Part shown: in pieces, positions 37,778 to 47,304 of the stretch
Layout of the letters: every line of letters starts with the position of its first letter
Position numbering within the stretch: position 1 is the stretch's first letter
NCBI GenBank assembly: GCA_016212925.1
Contig: JACRDF010000025.1
Span: 186,001-250,000 of the forward strand
Direction: 5' to 3'
Origin: Desulfomonile tiedjei
GTDB taxonomy: Bacteria; Desulfobacterota; Desulfomonilia; Desulfomonilales; Desulfomonilaceae
DNA: 64,000 bases
The notes under the pieces: model-generated
The model's input: the letters and a program-made list of their open reading frames with translations, nothing else
What the model was told of the DNA's origin: nothing
Databases searched by the model: none
Made by a program: the position numbers and the translations under genes

Positions 37778-37951
37778 TTACAACTTGAGCAACTCCTTGA
37801 TCTCCTGTCTATCCCACGGGAACATCGGTTCCTTGGCGTCCCACAAGATGTCCAGAATCTCCTTCTCCTCCAATACTCCCCTTTGCTTCATCACTCTGAT
37901 CAGACCTACCACCACCTGTCCCAGATTAAACCCGAAGTAATCTTGTTCCAT
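37778..37951 (-). CDS. Small hypothetical protein, 57 residues
   Basis: The frame begins MEQDYFGFNLGQ, continues with VVVGLIRVMKQRGVL and EEKEILDILWDAK, and ends EIKELLKL. The composition is highly protein-like (Leu/Glu/Lys/Asp with helix-like spacing), and its codon use favours G/C at third positions as in neighbouring genes. GGGG stands 6-9 bp before the ATG at 37951. It lies between the PilZ gene and the Lon-family gene, all on the minus strand, so it may be a third member of that unit. I do not recognise its family. Confidence 0.55.
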   Translation of the reverse strand: MEQDYFGFNLGQVVVGLIRVMKQRGVLEEKEILDILWDAKEPMFPWDRQEIKELLKL

Positions 37952-37981
37952 TTGAAACCCCGCGGTAATCGATAAGAAGGG

Positions 37982-38398
37982 CTACTCGAGAAGGCCCCTT
38001 ACCTGTTGCAGATAGTCTCGCAGCAGCGACAACACGTCCGCTGCAACGTCAAGGAAGCCCACCCCCACTATGAAAGCGTGCCCCATTGCAGTTGACCGCC
38101 TCTCATACCACTCCACCTGGCCGACAACCTCTACGGTCCTGAATTTCTTCCCAAGGTCCAGTTTGATCTCAAGGGAATTGCGGCCGTAGGTGGAATCCGC
38201 AAATGACAGGTGCAGGCCGTCCTTCTCCATGTCGGACGTTTCAAAGACCAATCCCATCAGGTTTAAAGATCTGGTCTGGGCCTTCTGCTCGGCTGAGCGG
38301 CGTGAGGGAGAGCCGCCGTGAACGATCGCGTACTTGAACGGAACTTGAACCTCGGCCGTCAGTACCGCAGGGGGACGTGATTTGGTTCGGTCACTCAT
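37982..38398 (-). CDS. PilZ-domain-like protein
   Basis: 138 residues. The central part has the PilZ-like pattern of Arg-rich SRRSAEQKAQTRSLNLMGLVFET, close to the c-di-GMP RxxxR...N/DxSxxG motif but not perfect, then a beta-rich segment (VVGQVEWYERR). PilZ proteins bind cyclic di-GMP and regulate motility or exopolysaccharide. The weak motif leaves open that it is a degenerate, non-binding copy. No signal peptide. It precedes the 57-residue ORF and the Lon-family gene. Confidence 0.6.
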   Translation of the reverse strand: MSDRTKSRPPAVLTAEVQVPFKYAIVHGGSPSRRSAEQKAQTRSLNLMGLVFETSDMEKDGLHLSFADSTYGRNSLEIKLDLGKKFRTVEVVGQVEWYERRSTAMGHAFIVGVGFLDVAADVLSLLRDYLQQVRGLLE

Positions 38399-38699
38399 GG
38401 TTAGCCAGCTTCGCTCTTACCGCCATTCCTTTTGGCACTAACCGTTCCAAAGTGGTTGAGCGGTATCAAATAAATGTTATTTGTAAAGACCTCAGTTGGC
38501 GCCCCGTGTTCCTGGACGCCGATTCATCGCGAATTTCGCGAGTATTCCCGCGCACGTTCGATCAAGGTCCCATGCTTTTGGCAACTTCAGTCGCCTATGT
38601 CAAGGCTCTCCGAATTGTCGTATGGGTAGCCCCTCGCGAACCGCAGAAACCGGAGAGGATCCGCTCCGGTCCACGGAATCGCCCGCGAATGTGCAATCG
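38399..38699. other. Gap between PilZ-like gene and gmhA
   Basis: No gene or clear repeat recognised. Confidence 0.4.
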
Positions 38700-39317
38700 C
38701 TAATGCTCCTTGCCCACCCCGAAAAGTATTGTGTCAACAACCTCCACCATGGCGTGGAGAATGATCGAATGAACCTCCTGGACTCGGGGAGTGGTACCGC
38801 CTTCCACACCAAGGTAGTACTGGCAGGCGTCTTTAATCGGACTCGCGGCGGGGCCACCGATGCCGACGGTTATGATGCCCAGGTTCCGTGAGGCCTGAAG
38901 TGCTTTAAGGACGTTAACGGACTTGCCGGACGTGCTTATGCCTACCGCGGCATCGCCTTCTCTGCCAAGGGCCTTTATCTGTTTCTCAAATATATCCGAG
39001 TAGCTGAAATCATTCGATATGGAAGTGATCACGGAAGTGTCGGTGCTGAGCGCCAGGGCCGGCAGTGGGGGTCGGTCGATCATGTACCTGTTCACGAATT
39101 CAGCTGCAACATGCTGTGCCTGAGCGGCTGATCCGCCGTTACCGAAGAGCATGATTTTGTTTCCGCGGCCCAGCACCCCTGCCAAAGCATGCGTTGTTTC
39201 GTCTAGGACGTCTAGGTTTTCTTTTAGGAAATGTTCCTGGAGCCTTATACTCTCTTTGAAGATTTCCAGAATTTCGCTTTTCAAGGGCTCGGCCTTCCGC
39301 ATTCTGCGCTTCGGCAC
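38700..39317 (-). CDS. gmhA: Sedoheptulose 7-phosphate isomerase (phosphoheptose isomerase)
   Basis: 205 residues with a SIS domain: FGNGGSAAQAQHVAAEFVNRY (phosphosugar site), ALSTDTSVITSISND, and GISTSGKSVNVLKAL. These motifs, particularly the AAEF and STDTSVITSI segments, identify GmhA, which converts sedoheptulose 7-phosphate to D-glycero-D-manno-heptose 7-phosphate for LPS inner core heptose. The first start is GTG at 39317; an ATG five codons in (39302) is an equal candidate. Other heptose genes are not in the window. Confidence 0.93.
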   Translation of the reverse strand: MPKRRMRKAEPLKSEILEIFKESIRLQEHFLKENLDVLDETTHALAGVLGRGNKIMLFGNGGSAAQAQHVAAEFVNRYMIDRPPLPALALSTDTSVITSISNDFSYSDIFEKQIKALGREGDAAVGISTSGKSVNVLKALQASRNLGIITVGIGGPAASPIKDACQYYLGVEGGTTPRVQEVHSIILHAMVEVVDTILFGVGKEH

Positions 39318-39399
39318 TTTTCGGGGTGATTCCCTTAGCTTTACTTATCACAATAAGTTCGAATAATGAACGGGGAATTACGACGCGTTGTCAACAATA

Positions 39400-39627
39400 T
39401 CAGATTTCGGGTGGTCTGAGGCAGTCGAGGGCAAGCAGGTCCTCACCCTTTTCATCTTGAGCGAACATGCTTGGTTTACCGACAGGGCCTCCGGTCGACG
39501 AGGAAAAAATGAGTGGCGTGCCGCCCCCCCGGCTGATAAGTTGGATAGAGTCGAGATCGGATGAAAGAAGCTCACTTGGTTTTCTTTGGGAGGCAATCGC
39601 CTGACTTAAAGAGGCCTCGGGCATACT
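39400..39627 (-). CDS. Possible small protein, about 75 residues
   Basis: The minus-strand frame from the ATG at 39627 reads as a compact protein with alternating hydrophobics and the segments LISRGGGTPLIFS and DEKGEDLLALDCL. A longer GTG start at 39672 would add 15 residues. No ribosome binding site is obvious, and I do not recognise a family. Another minus-strand frame overlaps it, so it may be spurious. Confidence 0.35.
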   Translation of the reverse strand, partial: SMPEASLSQAIASQRKPSELLSSDLDSIQLISRGGGTPLIFSSSTGGPVGKPSMFAQDEKGEDLLALDCLRPPEI

Positions 39628-39693
39628 TGGGCGAAAAGAGCCTCGCCCCGTGAATCTCGTATTTAAAGCCACATTCGTAAGAAGCGTTTATCT

Positions 39694-41694
39694 ATGCATG
39701 TTCAAAAAAACGACGTTGTCGATTATTACGACGGTCGCAAGATTTCATGTGGATTGATACTCGATTTGGATGATCGCCGCTTGAGGTTGCTCACTGATCA
39801 GGGCAAGGAGGTGAAGATTTCACCGAATCGAGTGCTTATCTCCGAAAAACATCCTCAATTCCCGTTGGTGAGAAGCCGTGACGACCAAGTTAGGGCGCTC
39901 AAGGAAATTTCCGCACGCAGGGAAGAGCTAAAAGGCCGCATTGACCTGAAGGAGCTTTGGGAGGTGGTAGGCCCGGAGACCGGCGAGATCGACAGCAGAG
40001 ATCTGGCGGAACTGGTCTTTAGCGCGCGACCGGACCCCGACGGGCCGGCATCTCTACTCAGAGCCATTTTTGAAGATCGGCTTTACTTCAAGATTCGACC
40101 GGAGGGAATCGAGATCCCCAGTCCGGAAAGAGTGGAACAGGCTCTTCTCCAAAGAGAAAAAGAAAGGGAGCGCCAAAATTTCGTCGCTCGTTCCGCGGAG
40201 CTTTTGGCCCGATTGAAGGATTCTGAGGAGATTGATCCGGCTTCAGCACCCGAGGGATTGATCGAGATGCTCGAAGAAGCAGCCCTGTACGGACGTGAGT
40301 GGGCTGAGGTGAAGCCGATAAAAGACATGTTCTCGCATGCAGGGCTCGGCCCCAGGTGGGACCCGTTCCGCGTCCTTGTCAAGCTGGGGGTGTGGCATGA
40401 GGACGAGAATGTAAGCCTCCGCGCGGAAAGGATACCCGTCGAGTTTTCTCCGGAGGCCGAAAAACTGGCTGGGGAGGCTGCGCTCAAACCGCTACCCGCG
40501 TTTGTGGAAGACCTCTCTGACCGCAATGTTATTACCATAGATTCCGAATTCACTCGCGATGTGGACGATGCGCTCTCCATAGAGCACGAAGGTGACGATG
40601 TCGTCATCGGCATACACATAACGGATGTCGCCAATTTCGTGGAACACGATTCCGAGCTTGATGCGGAGATCCGGCAGCGTGCCACGTCCATTTACTTGCC
40701 CGAAATGACCATACCGATGATCCCGCCGGTCCTCTCCGAACAGGCCGCCAGCCTGTCAGTCGGTCAGGCCCGGCCCGCTCTGAGCGTCATGGTCCGGTTA
40801 GGAAGTGATTTCTCGGTTAAGGACTTCAGAATCGTCAGATCGAAAATCCTTGTCCGAGAAAGGCTCTCGTACGAAGAAGCCGATGCACGAATATTGGAGG
40901 CGGATTCCGCGGAAGCAAAAATGTTTGCCGTGGCCTCGGCCCTGAGAGAAGGACGCGTAGCGTCCGGCGCGTTGATCTTCAAGGACCTGGAATTGTCAGT
41001 CCGAATAGCCGAGGACGGCGACATAGAGGTATCCACCAGAGACAGGGAAACCCCGGCCCAAATCCTGGTGTCCGAGATGATGATTCTGGCGAACAACCTC
41101 TTCGCCAGATTTATGAGGGACCAAAAACTTCCGGGAATATATCGCGTCCAGCCCCCTCCTTTGGAAAAGGTGGAACTCAGTGAGCGACATGACCCGGTCC
41201 TATCTTATCGCTGCAAGAAATCGCTGGCTCGAGGGAGCCTGGGCACCGAACCGGAGCCGCATTCAACTCTCGGCCTGGACGTTTACACTACAGCAACCTC
41301 TCCTCTACGTCGCTATCCCGACTTGCTGGTGCAACGACAAGTTATTTCGGCTCTGGACACGGGCAGGCCTCTTCTGTCAAGGGACGAGTTGGATAGAATT
41401 TTGGATCAGATTTCATATCGAGTGGAGAGGGCCGCGCTGGTTGAGCGAGAGCGTCAAAGATATTTCCTTCTGAAATACTTGATGGCCAAGAGGCGGGGTG
41501 ATGAATTTGAGGCCGTGGTTTTGCAGAAATTTCCCCGCTTTCACCTGGTGCAGATAACAGAGTTCGGAATTAATGCCGCTTTGAATACTCCGAACAATCT
41601 TGCGCTGAATCCCCATGATAGAGCTATAATACGTATAGAGAAAATCAGTCCAAGGGAAGACAAGCTAAGTCTCGCCCTAGTGAAGTTGTTGTGA
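39694..41694 (+). CDS. RNase II/RNase R-family (RNB domain) exoribonuclease
   Basis: 666 residues. The RNB catalytic domain has the acidic cluster DSEFTRDVDDALSIE (Asp residues coordinate two metals) and IPMIPPVLSEQAASLSVGQ; the SPLRRYPDLLVQRQ segment is the typical RNA channel motif, and a short OB-fold-like tail closes the protein. The protein is shorter than RNase R (~810 residues), and its N-terminal cold-shock region differs. Members degrade RNA processively from the 3' end. It begins at an ATG within TCTATGCATG and ends 4 bp before the kinase gene start. Confidence 0.9.
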   Translation: MHVQKNDVVDYYDGRKISCGLILDLDDRRLRLLTDQGKEVKISPNRVLISEKHPQFPLVRSRDDQVRALKEISARREELKGRIDLKELWEVVGPETGEIDSRDLAELVFSARPDPDGPASLLRAIFEDRLYFKIRPEGIEIPSPERVEQALLQREKERERQNFVARSAELLARLKDSEEIDPASAPEGLIEMLEEAALYGREWAEVKPIKDMFSHAGLGPRWDPFRVLVKLGVWHEDENVSLRAERIPVEFSPEAEKLAGEAALKPLPAFVEDLSDRNVITIDSEFTRDVDDALSIEHEGDDVVIGIHITDVANFVEHDSELDAEIRQRATSIYLPEMTIPMIPPVLSEQAASLSVGQARPALSVMVRLGSDFSVKDFRIVRSKILVRERLSYEEADARILEADSAEAKMFAVASALREGRVASGALIFKDLELSVRIAEDGDIEVSTRDRETPAQILVSEMMILANNLFARFMRDQKLPGIYRVQPPPLEKVELSERHDPVLSYRCKKSLARGSLGTEPEPHSTLGLDVYTTATSPLRRYPDLLVQRQVISALDTGRPLLSRDELDRILDQISYRVERAALVERERQRYFLLKYLMAKRRGDEFEAVVLQKFPRFHLVQITEFGINAALNTPNNLALNPHDRAIIRIEKISPREDKLSLALVKLL

Positions 41695-41698
41695 GGCC

Positions 41699-44600
41699 AT
41701 GGCTGAGAAAAAAGTAGCCATTCGAATAATCCCCACTCCTGCCACACAGGATATCTCCCACAAGACCCTGCTGAAATTGGCCAGGATCGTCAAGGTGGAC
41801 CCGGAGGCCTTCAGGGATAGAATCTCCAGCGGCAAAGCCTTGACCTTGATAGCGGAGGATCACCCGAAGGTCGAAGAATTAGTGACCCTGATCAGGTCGG
41901 TCGGTTTTTCCGTCACCACAGGACCGACTGAAGACCCTGCAAGGCGGGGCCATGGGCGTATAGGAAGGCCACGAGCCGGCGTTAAAGAGCCTGAAACCGA
42001 GTGGAAGGTTGGAGACGTAATCGAGAACCTCTACGAGGTCCAAAGGATCAAGCAGGGAGGCATGGGCGCTGTCTACGTGGTTCGTCATCGCCGATGGAAT
42101 ACCATGATGGCCGTCAAGTCGCTGCTACCCCGTTTGATCGAAAACGAGGACGAGCGAGCTTTATTCGTAAAAGAAGCTGAGACCTGGATTGACATAGGAT
42201 TTCACCCAAATATAGCCTCATGCTACTACGTGCGAAACATCCAGGAGAGTCCAAGAATTTTCATCGAATACATTGATGGAGGCTCCATCAGCGAGTGGTT
42301 GAGCATTCGCCGGCCGGTGGGCTGGGATCTTGTGATTGATTTGATGGTACAGGTGGGTGATGGGCTCGACCATGCCCATTCCAAAGGACTGGTGCACAGG
42401 GATGTCAAACCGGCCAACTGCTTGATGACCAAAGAGGGAATTCTGAAAGTCACCGATTTCGGTTTGACCAAACGGCAGAGCCCCGCAGCGGCACTGGAAT
42501 CCCACGGCCTGGAGACCGCCGTCACCTCCAGGGAAGAAATTACTGCTGCCGGCATGGGTACGCCCGGTTATATGGCCCCGGAGATGTGGATCCCTCATTC
42601 CGAGGTAGGGCCCCAAGCGGATGTTTACGCCTTCGGAGTCATGTTTTTCGAGATCTGTTGTGGTCGCAAGCCTTTTATTCTCAAACCGGGCGAGAGTCGC
42701 AGCAAGCTGGCCCTGGCCCACGTGAAAATGGAGCCGCCCAAACCGAGCGCTTTGCGACCCGATATTCCGCCGCAGGTGGAAAAAGTTATTCTCCAATGCC
42801 TGAGGAAGAGCCCGGAAGATCGCTACCCGTCGTTTCTGGCCATGCGGGAAGAACTGGAAACGGTCTACGAGAAAAGATTCAAGACACGATACCCTCGTGA
42901 GCGTCCTGACGAAATAAAACTCATCCCGGACGCGCTCAACAATCGAGCTGTTTCTTTGATGGACTTGAACCATGAGGAAGAAGCTGAAGAGGCCCTGAAG
43001 AGGGCTCTCGAATCCGACCCTCATCATCCCGAGGCGGTTTACAATCACGGAGTTCTCGGCTGGCTGCGTTCAGGCAACCCGGACTGGGACATAGTGATGC
43101 GGATGGAAGAGGTCGTGACAACTCCGGAATACTTGGGTCGTGCATCACAATTGCTGGGCCGGTGTCTACTGATCCTCGGGGACGCCACCAGGGCTTTGCA
43201 GGCCTGTGAGCGGTCTTTGTCGGCGGAGGACGCCACCGAAGAATGGCTCAAGCCTTACGCGATTGCCCTGATCGGAGCAGGCCAGGACAAAGACGCTGTA
43301 AGCCATCTTGGCACATATCTCAAGGAATTCCCCGATGATGACGAGGCCATTGGGTGGCTGGTCGGCGCGTTGGTTCGGAATGGACAGATGGAGGAGGCCT
43401 CCTCCAGGCTGCAATCTCTGTCCAAAGGGTCCGACATAGCGGGTTTGAAGCCGGAGGATTTCGCGGTCAGATTCAAGTACTCAGGATTGTCCGAAACAAT
43501 GGTTATCGACGGCCATCCCGGCTGGGTAACTTGTGTTTCGCATTTTCCCAGGTCTCAAGCCTTGATCACCGGAACACGCGATCGCACCCTTAAGATATGG
43601 GACACTGTGACCGGGGAGGAGAAAAAGACGTTCACACTGGTCGGTGAACCTCCCGTGGCTCTCTGGATTTCTCCCGACGAGAGTCTGGTGGCCATAGCGT
43701 CATCTCACCATACGGCCCCCGTGAAGGTGTTGGATCTAGCCTCCGGACGTTTTGTCGGGAACCTGTTGGCGCAAGACCGTGTAACCTCAGTAGGTTTTTC
43801 GCCGGATGGGAAGAGCATCTTCACGGTGGAAGACAAGGGAGTTGTGCGGGTCTGGGAAACCGCGCAGTTCAAAGTTGCGATCACTTACAAAGTGCCGTCG
43901 CATTCGGCAGCAGCCATCTCATTCGACGAGCAGTCAAATCCGGAATTTTTTGTCGCGGGACTGGACCGTATTGTGAAGAAGGTGCGCCCCTCGGATCCTG
44001 AGGCCCTGCCTTTTGAGAAGGGACACCGAGAACCCATTACAGCCCTGAAAGCGTCCCCTGACGGCCGTATTGTGTTGACGGCCGGCCGTGACAAGCAAGC
44101 CATTGCTTGGGATGCCTCGACCGGTCGTATTGCCTCCGCGTTTCAGCCCCACCAGGAATATATCAGTGAAATCGCTATCAACCCGGTAAGGCGCCAGGCA
44201 GCAACTTACGATCCCAAAGCTGGCATCAAGGTCTGGGACCTGGCCACCGCCGCAGTCTTCAGGACCTTTCCGCCGGGAGACGCGGAGATAAATTGCATGG
44301 CTTTTACTCCGGACGGAGAAGGATTGATGGCGGGTGGCAAAGACATGACCTTGAGAATCTGGCCGGTGCACGGTCGCACTATAGTTCCTTCACTCGCTCT
44401 GGCAAAGGTAAGAGCGGCTAAGAAGCAAATGAAATCGGATCGAAAGTTCAGGGTCATGGTGGAAGCCGCAGCCAAAGCTATCAAACGGGGTGCCTATGCA
44501 ACCGCTTATTCGATGTTGGAAGGGTCCCGGCAGGTCCCGGGCTATGAACGATCCGATATTGCATTAGAATTGATTATCCGAATGAAGAACCACGGGACCC

Positions 44601-45550
44601 GAATAGGACTAAGGGGAGGATGGAATCGCAAAACCACCGATACGGGGTCAGGAGTAAGGAATCTCTTGTTTTCCCCGTCAGGGATAAGCTTCCTGACTGC
44701 CCAAGCCGACCACACCGTACGCCTGTGGAGCACAAAAACGGGCGACTGCCTCAAGGTCCTGAAGGGCCACACTAACCTGGTCGCGTCGGTGTGTTTCTCG
44801 GTTAGCGGCCGGGAAGCCGCATCGGGAAGCGATGACCGTTCGGTCAGGATCTGGGACCTGAACACCGGAAAAAACCTGGCAATCCTGAAGGGGCATTCCG
44901 ACAGCGTGAGCACTATCGCCTATTCCCCGGATGGGACCCTGCTTCTGTCCGGGTCGTGGGACGGCTCACTTAGATTGTGGCGACATCCCGAAGGGAACCT
45001 CGTCAAGACCCTGAAAGGACCTAATGACAAAATAACCTCTGCCGGCTTCCTGGGCGGTGCGGATCGAATCGTGTCCGCGGGCTTTGACGGGACCCTAAAA
45101 ATGTGGGACGTGCCGTCCGGAAGGATCCTGCGCGAACTCAAGGGCCACAAAGACAAAGTAATGAGTTTAGCCGTTTCCCCCGGTTCCGATCTCCTGCTTA
45201 GCGGGTCTATGGACGGGACGGCCCGCGTATGGGACTTGAGGACAGGAGGCGCCATACGAGTGTTGGAGGCCGATAAGGGAGGTGTGCGAACCGTTGCCTT
45301 TTCCCCTGACGGGATGTTCCTCGTAACAGGAGGTAACGACGGGGTCCTGAGGGTATGGAATGTGGAACGAGGTGGCCTGCTGAGGGAGTTTCAGGGGCAT
45401 TCCCGTGAAATAACGTCCGCTGGGTTTTCTCCAAACGAGCGCTTCGTTATAAGTTCATCCGCGGACGGCCTCGTTATGATCTGGGAGCTGGACTGGGAGT
45501 GGCGGTTTGATGAAAGGAAGACAGACCCCAGGCCTGATCAGTTTGCCTGA
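41699..45550 (+). CDS. Serine/threonine protein kinase with TPR and two WD40 propellers
   Basis: 1283 residues, cytoplasmic by composition (no membrane segment). A ~75-residue N-terminal domain of unknown type (ending RSVGFSVTTGP) is followed by a Hanks-type kinase, about residues 108-390: GxGxxG-like QGGMGAVYVV (~120), Lys139 in MAVKSLL, HRDVKPAN (~233) and DFG (~252), all intact. TPR-like helices (about 405-590) include AEEALKRALESDPHHPEAVYNHG. Two sets of seven WD repeats follow (about 600-895 and 980-1270), each enough for a complete propeller, joined by a Lys/Ala-rich linker. Such proteins signal through phosphorylation with the propellers as substrate platforms (inference). It starts 4 bp after the RNase gene, so both are probably made together. 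Confidence 0.92.
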   Translation: MAEKKVAIRIIPTPATQDISHKTLLKLARIVKVDPEAFRDRISSGKALTLIAEDHPKVEELVTLIRSVGFSVTTGPTEDPARRGHGRIGRPRAGVKEPETEWKVGDVIENLYEVQRIKQGGMGAVYVVRHRRWNTMMAVKSLLPRLIENEDERALFVKEAETWIDIGFHPNIASCYYVRNIQESPRIFIEYIDGGSISEWLSIRRPVGWDLVIDLMVQVGDGLDHAHSKGLVHRDVKPANCLMTKEGILKVTDFGLTKRQSPAAALESHGLETAVTSREEITAAGMGTPGYMAPEMWIPHSEVGPQADVYAFGVMFFEICCGRKPFILKPGESRSKLALAHVKMEPPKPSALRPDIPPQVEKVILQCLRKSPEDRYPSFLAMREELETVYEKRFKTRYPRERPDEIKLIPDALNNRAVSLMDLNHEEEAEEALKRALESDPHHPEAVYNHGVLGWLRSGNPDWDIVMRMEEVVTTPEYLGRASQLLGRCLLILGDATRALQACERSLSAEDATEEWLKPYAIALIGAGQDKDAVSHLGTYLKEFPDDDEAIGWLVGALVRNGQMEEASSRLQSLSKGSDIAGLKPEDFAVRFKYSGLSETMVIDGHPGWVTCVSHFPRSQALITGTRDRTLKIWDTVTGEEKKTFTLVGEPPVALWISPDESLVAIASSHHTAPVKVLDLASGRFVGNLLAQDRVTSVGFSPDGKSIFTVEDKGVVRVWETAQFKVAITYKVPSHSAAAISFDEQSNPEFFVAGLDRIVKKVRPSDPEALPFEKGHREPITALKASPDGRIVLTAGRDKQAIAWDASTGRIASAFQPHQEYISEIAINPVRRQAATYDPKAGIKVWDLATAAVFRTFPPGDAEINCMAFTPDGEGLMAGGKDMTLRIWPVHGRTIVPSLALAKVRAAKKQMKSDRKFRVMVEAAAKAIKRGAYATAYSMLEGSRQVPGYERSDIALELIIRMKNHGTRIGLRGGWNRKTTDTGSGVRNLLFSPSGISFLTAQADHTVRLWSTKTGDCLKVLKGHTNLVASVCFSVSGREAASGSDDRSVRIWDLNTGKNLAILKGHSDSVSTIAYSPDGTLLLSGSWDGSLRLWRHPEGNLVKTLKGPNDKITSAGFLGGADRIVSAGFDGTLKMWDVPSGRILRELKGHKDKVMSLAVSPGSDLLLSGSMDGTARVWDLRTGGAIRVLEADKGGVRTVAFSPDGMFLVTGGNDGVLRVWNVERGGLLREFQGHSREITSAGFSPNERFVISSSADGLVMIWELDWEWRFDERKTDPRPDQFA

Positions 45551-45567
45551 TCATAGGCCGTCGGTGC

Positions 45568-45590
45568 TATAGTAGTTGCCAAGATTTTTT
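45568..45590. repeat. Solo end of a family B repeat
   Basis: TATAGTAGTTGCCAAGATTT, 18 bp after the kinase stop. The opposite end was not found. Confidence 0.5.
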
Positions 45591-45725
45591 TTCGATTTGT
45601 TTCTCGAAACTGAGTGCGACTGTAGGTCTCGGATTTTTTGTAGGGGCGGACCCCCGAGTCCGCCTTTGTGTTGGCTTATCGTTGGGCTTAGGGCAGGCAC
45701 GGAGGCCTGCCACCACCACATTATG

Positions 45726-45785
45726 GTAGCGGCCGGCGTCCCTGCCGGCCATTGCTAATGTCACTTCTTTGAAGGCGCATCGGTA
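45726..45785. repeat. Copy of the 19310-19370 repeat unit (family C end)
   Basis: Nearly identical to 19310-19370; both read GCCGGCGTCCCTGCCGGCC, then TTTGAAGGCG. It provides the ATG-less leader of the Nudix ORF. Confidence 0.7.
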
Positions 45786-45810
45786 CAAGGGAAGTTTCGA
45801 CGCAATAATA

Positions 45811-46464
45811 ATGAACAACGACAAATCATCATCCCGCGACGTACCCTGCTTTGAGAAGATCATAAGGGGCGTCCTGGCATCCCGTGACAAGAAGGCGCTC
45901 CCTGTTGAGGGCATGACGGTTGCAGCAGTCTTGATGCCTCTGTTCCTGAAAAACGGTGCCCCTCATGTGCTGCTGACTAAAAGGTCTGATCTGGTGGAAC
46001 ACCACAAGGGCGAGATCTCGTTCCCAGGCGGGAAGCTTGACCCGACAGATCCGGACCTGCTGCACTGCGCGCTCAGGGAAGCCGCGGAGGAAGTCGGAAT
46101 AAAGCCGGATGACGTTCGGGTCATAGGCGAGTTGGACGATTTCTACACGGTCGCTACCCATTTCCTGGTGGTGCCGTTTGTCGGCATAATTCCATATCCT
46201 TATGAATTCAAGCCCAGCGAGAGGGAGATTGCCGATTTGCTTGGGGTTCCCCTGGAGGTGTTCTTCGACCCGGACCGCATGACAGAAGCCATCTGGATGC
46301 TGAAGGGCCAGCCGATTAGCGTGATTTCCTATCGTTGGCAGGGGCACAACATCTGGGGCGCCACCGCGAGAATCATGAAGCATTTTACCGAAGTCTTGGA
46401 GGAGATGCCGAATTGCGGGGTCGACAATGGGAAGAACCCAGGCGCTTCGTTCGAGAACACTTGA
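45811..46464 (+). CDS. Nudix hydrolase, coenzyme A pyrophosphatase-like
   Basis: 217 residues. The Nudix box GGKLDPTDPDLLHCALREAAEEVGI contains the Gx5Ex7REUxEExGU pattern apart from a slightly long spacing, and the flanking LLTKRSDLVEHHKGEISFPGG is the NudL/CoA-ase-like UPF0035 signature. It would hydrolyse CoA or related nucleotide-diphosphate derivatives. I start at the ATG at 45811 (MNNDKSS) because the longer frame from 45769 begins in a repeat. It is the first of two genes with the FmdE-like gene, 52 bp apart. Confidence 0.85.
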   Translation: MNNDKSSSRDVPCFEKIIRGVLASRDKKALPVEGMTVAAVLMPLFLKNGAPHVLLTKRSDLVEHHKGEISFPGGKLDPTDPDLLHCALREAAEEVGIKPDDVRVIGELDDFYTVATHFLVVPFVGIIPYPYEFKPSEREIADLLGVPLEVFFDPDRMTEAIWMLKGQPISVISYRWQGHNIWGATARIMKHFTEVLEEMPNCGVDNGKNPGASFENT

Positions 46465-46516
46465 AGAAACGCGGCATCACCTACGAACAACCATGAATTT
46501 GGACGAGGTGACTCAA

Positions 46517-47119
46517 ATGACAGACCTCCCTGATTTTACTCAAGATTTTAAGGATTGTGTGCGGTTTCACGGACACGTTTGCCCCGGCCTGGCAATCGGT
46601 TATGCCGCGGCAAAAGCAGCCGTCGCGGCTCTCAGAGTGGCTCCGTCACAGGACGAAGAGGTTGTGGCTATTGTTGAAAATAATTCCTGCGCTGTCGACG
46701 CGGTGCAAGTACTTCTTGGATGCACCTTTGGAAAAGGCAACCTGATCTTCAGAGACTGGGGCAAACAGGTCTTCACCTTTTTCGACAGGAATACCGGCAA
46801 GGGAGTGCGGGTATCCCTCAGAGGGGCCATGCCCCTTCGCGAAGAGCGACACGCCCTGAAGAAGAAGATTGACGCGGGTGACGCTACCGCTGACGACAGG
46901 AAAAGGTGGGAGGATTTGCGCATCAGGGCTGTCAACGAGTTGATTGGATCCGACGGCACAGAACTATTTGAAGTGCGGGAAGTGCAAATCGAGGCTCCGC
47001 CCCGTGCTGCAGTTGTCCAAACCCTGCCGTGTGAAATTTGCGGAGAAATGACCGTCTCGAATCGCCTCGTCGAAAAGATGGGCCGAAAAATCTGCCTGGG
47101 ATGCGCGGAGGCCTCCTGA
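46517..47119 (+). CDS. FmdE-family protein with zinc ribbon
   Basis: 200 residues. The N-terminal FmdE domain has CVRFHGHVCPGLAIGY (a Cys/His metal site) and NNSCAVDAVQVLLGCTFGKGN, both conserved. A C-terminal zinc ribbon (CEICGEMTVSNRL, CLGC) closes the protein. Formylmethanofuran dehydrogenase subunit E homologues often occur in anaerobes without methanofuran and bind metal or molybdenum cofactor precursors. I chose the ATG at 46517 because of GAGGTGA 6 bp upstream; the reading could start at 46493 too. Its exact role here is unknown. Confidence 0.85.
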   Translation: MTDLPDFTQDFKDCVRFHGHVCPGLAIGYAAAKAAVAALRVAPSQDEEVVAIVENNSCAVDAVQVLLGCTFGKGNLIFRDWGKQVFTFFDRNTGKGVRVSLRGAMPLREERHALKKKIDAGDATADDRKRWEDLRIRAVNELIGSDGTELFEVREVQIEAPPRAAVVQTLPCEICGEMTVSNRLVEKMGRKICLGCAEAS

Positions 47120-47304
47120 GGCATCAAGCGGGTGAAAAACGTCAGAAGCATTTGCAGGCACGCCGCGGGGAAACTTCTTGAAGAAAGTTATCCCGGCACC
47201 CCGTTCGAAAACCTCTATGATCTGCAATCGCGTCTTAAGCAACCGACTAAAATAATGTTCGTTAGCCCCCAACGGCCCTCCTGCCATTTCTGCTTTGCTC
47301 ACCC

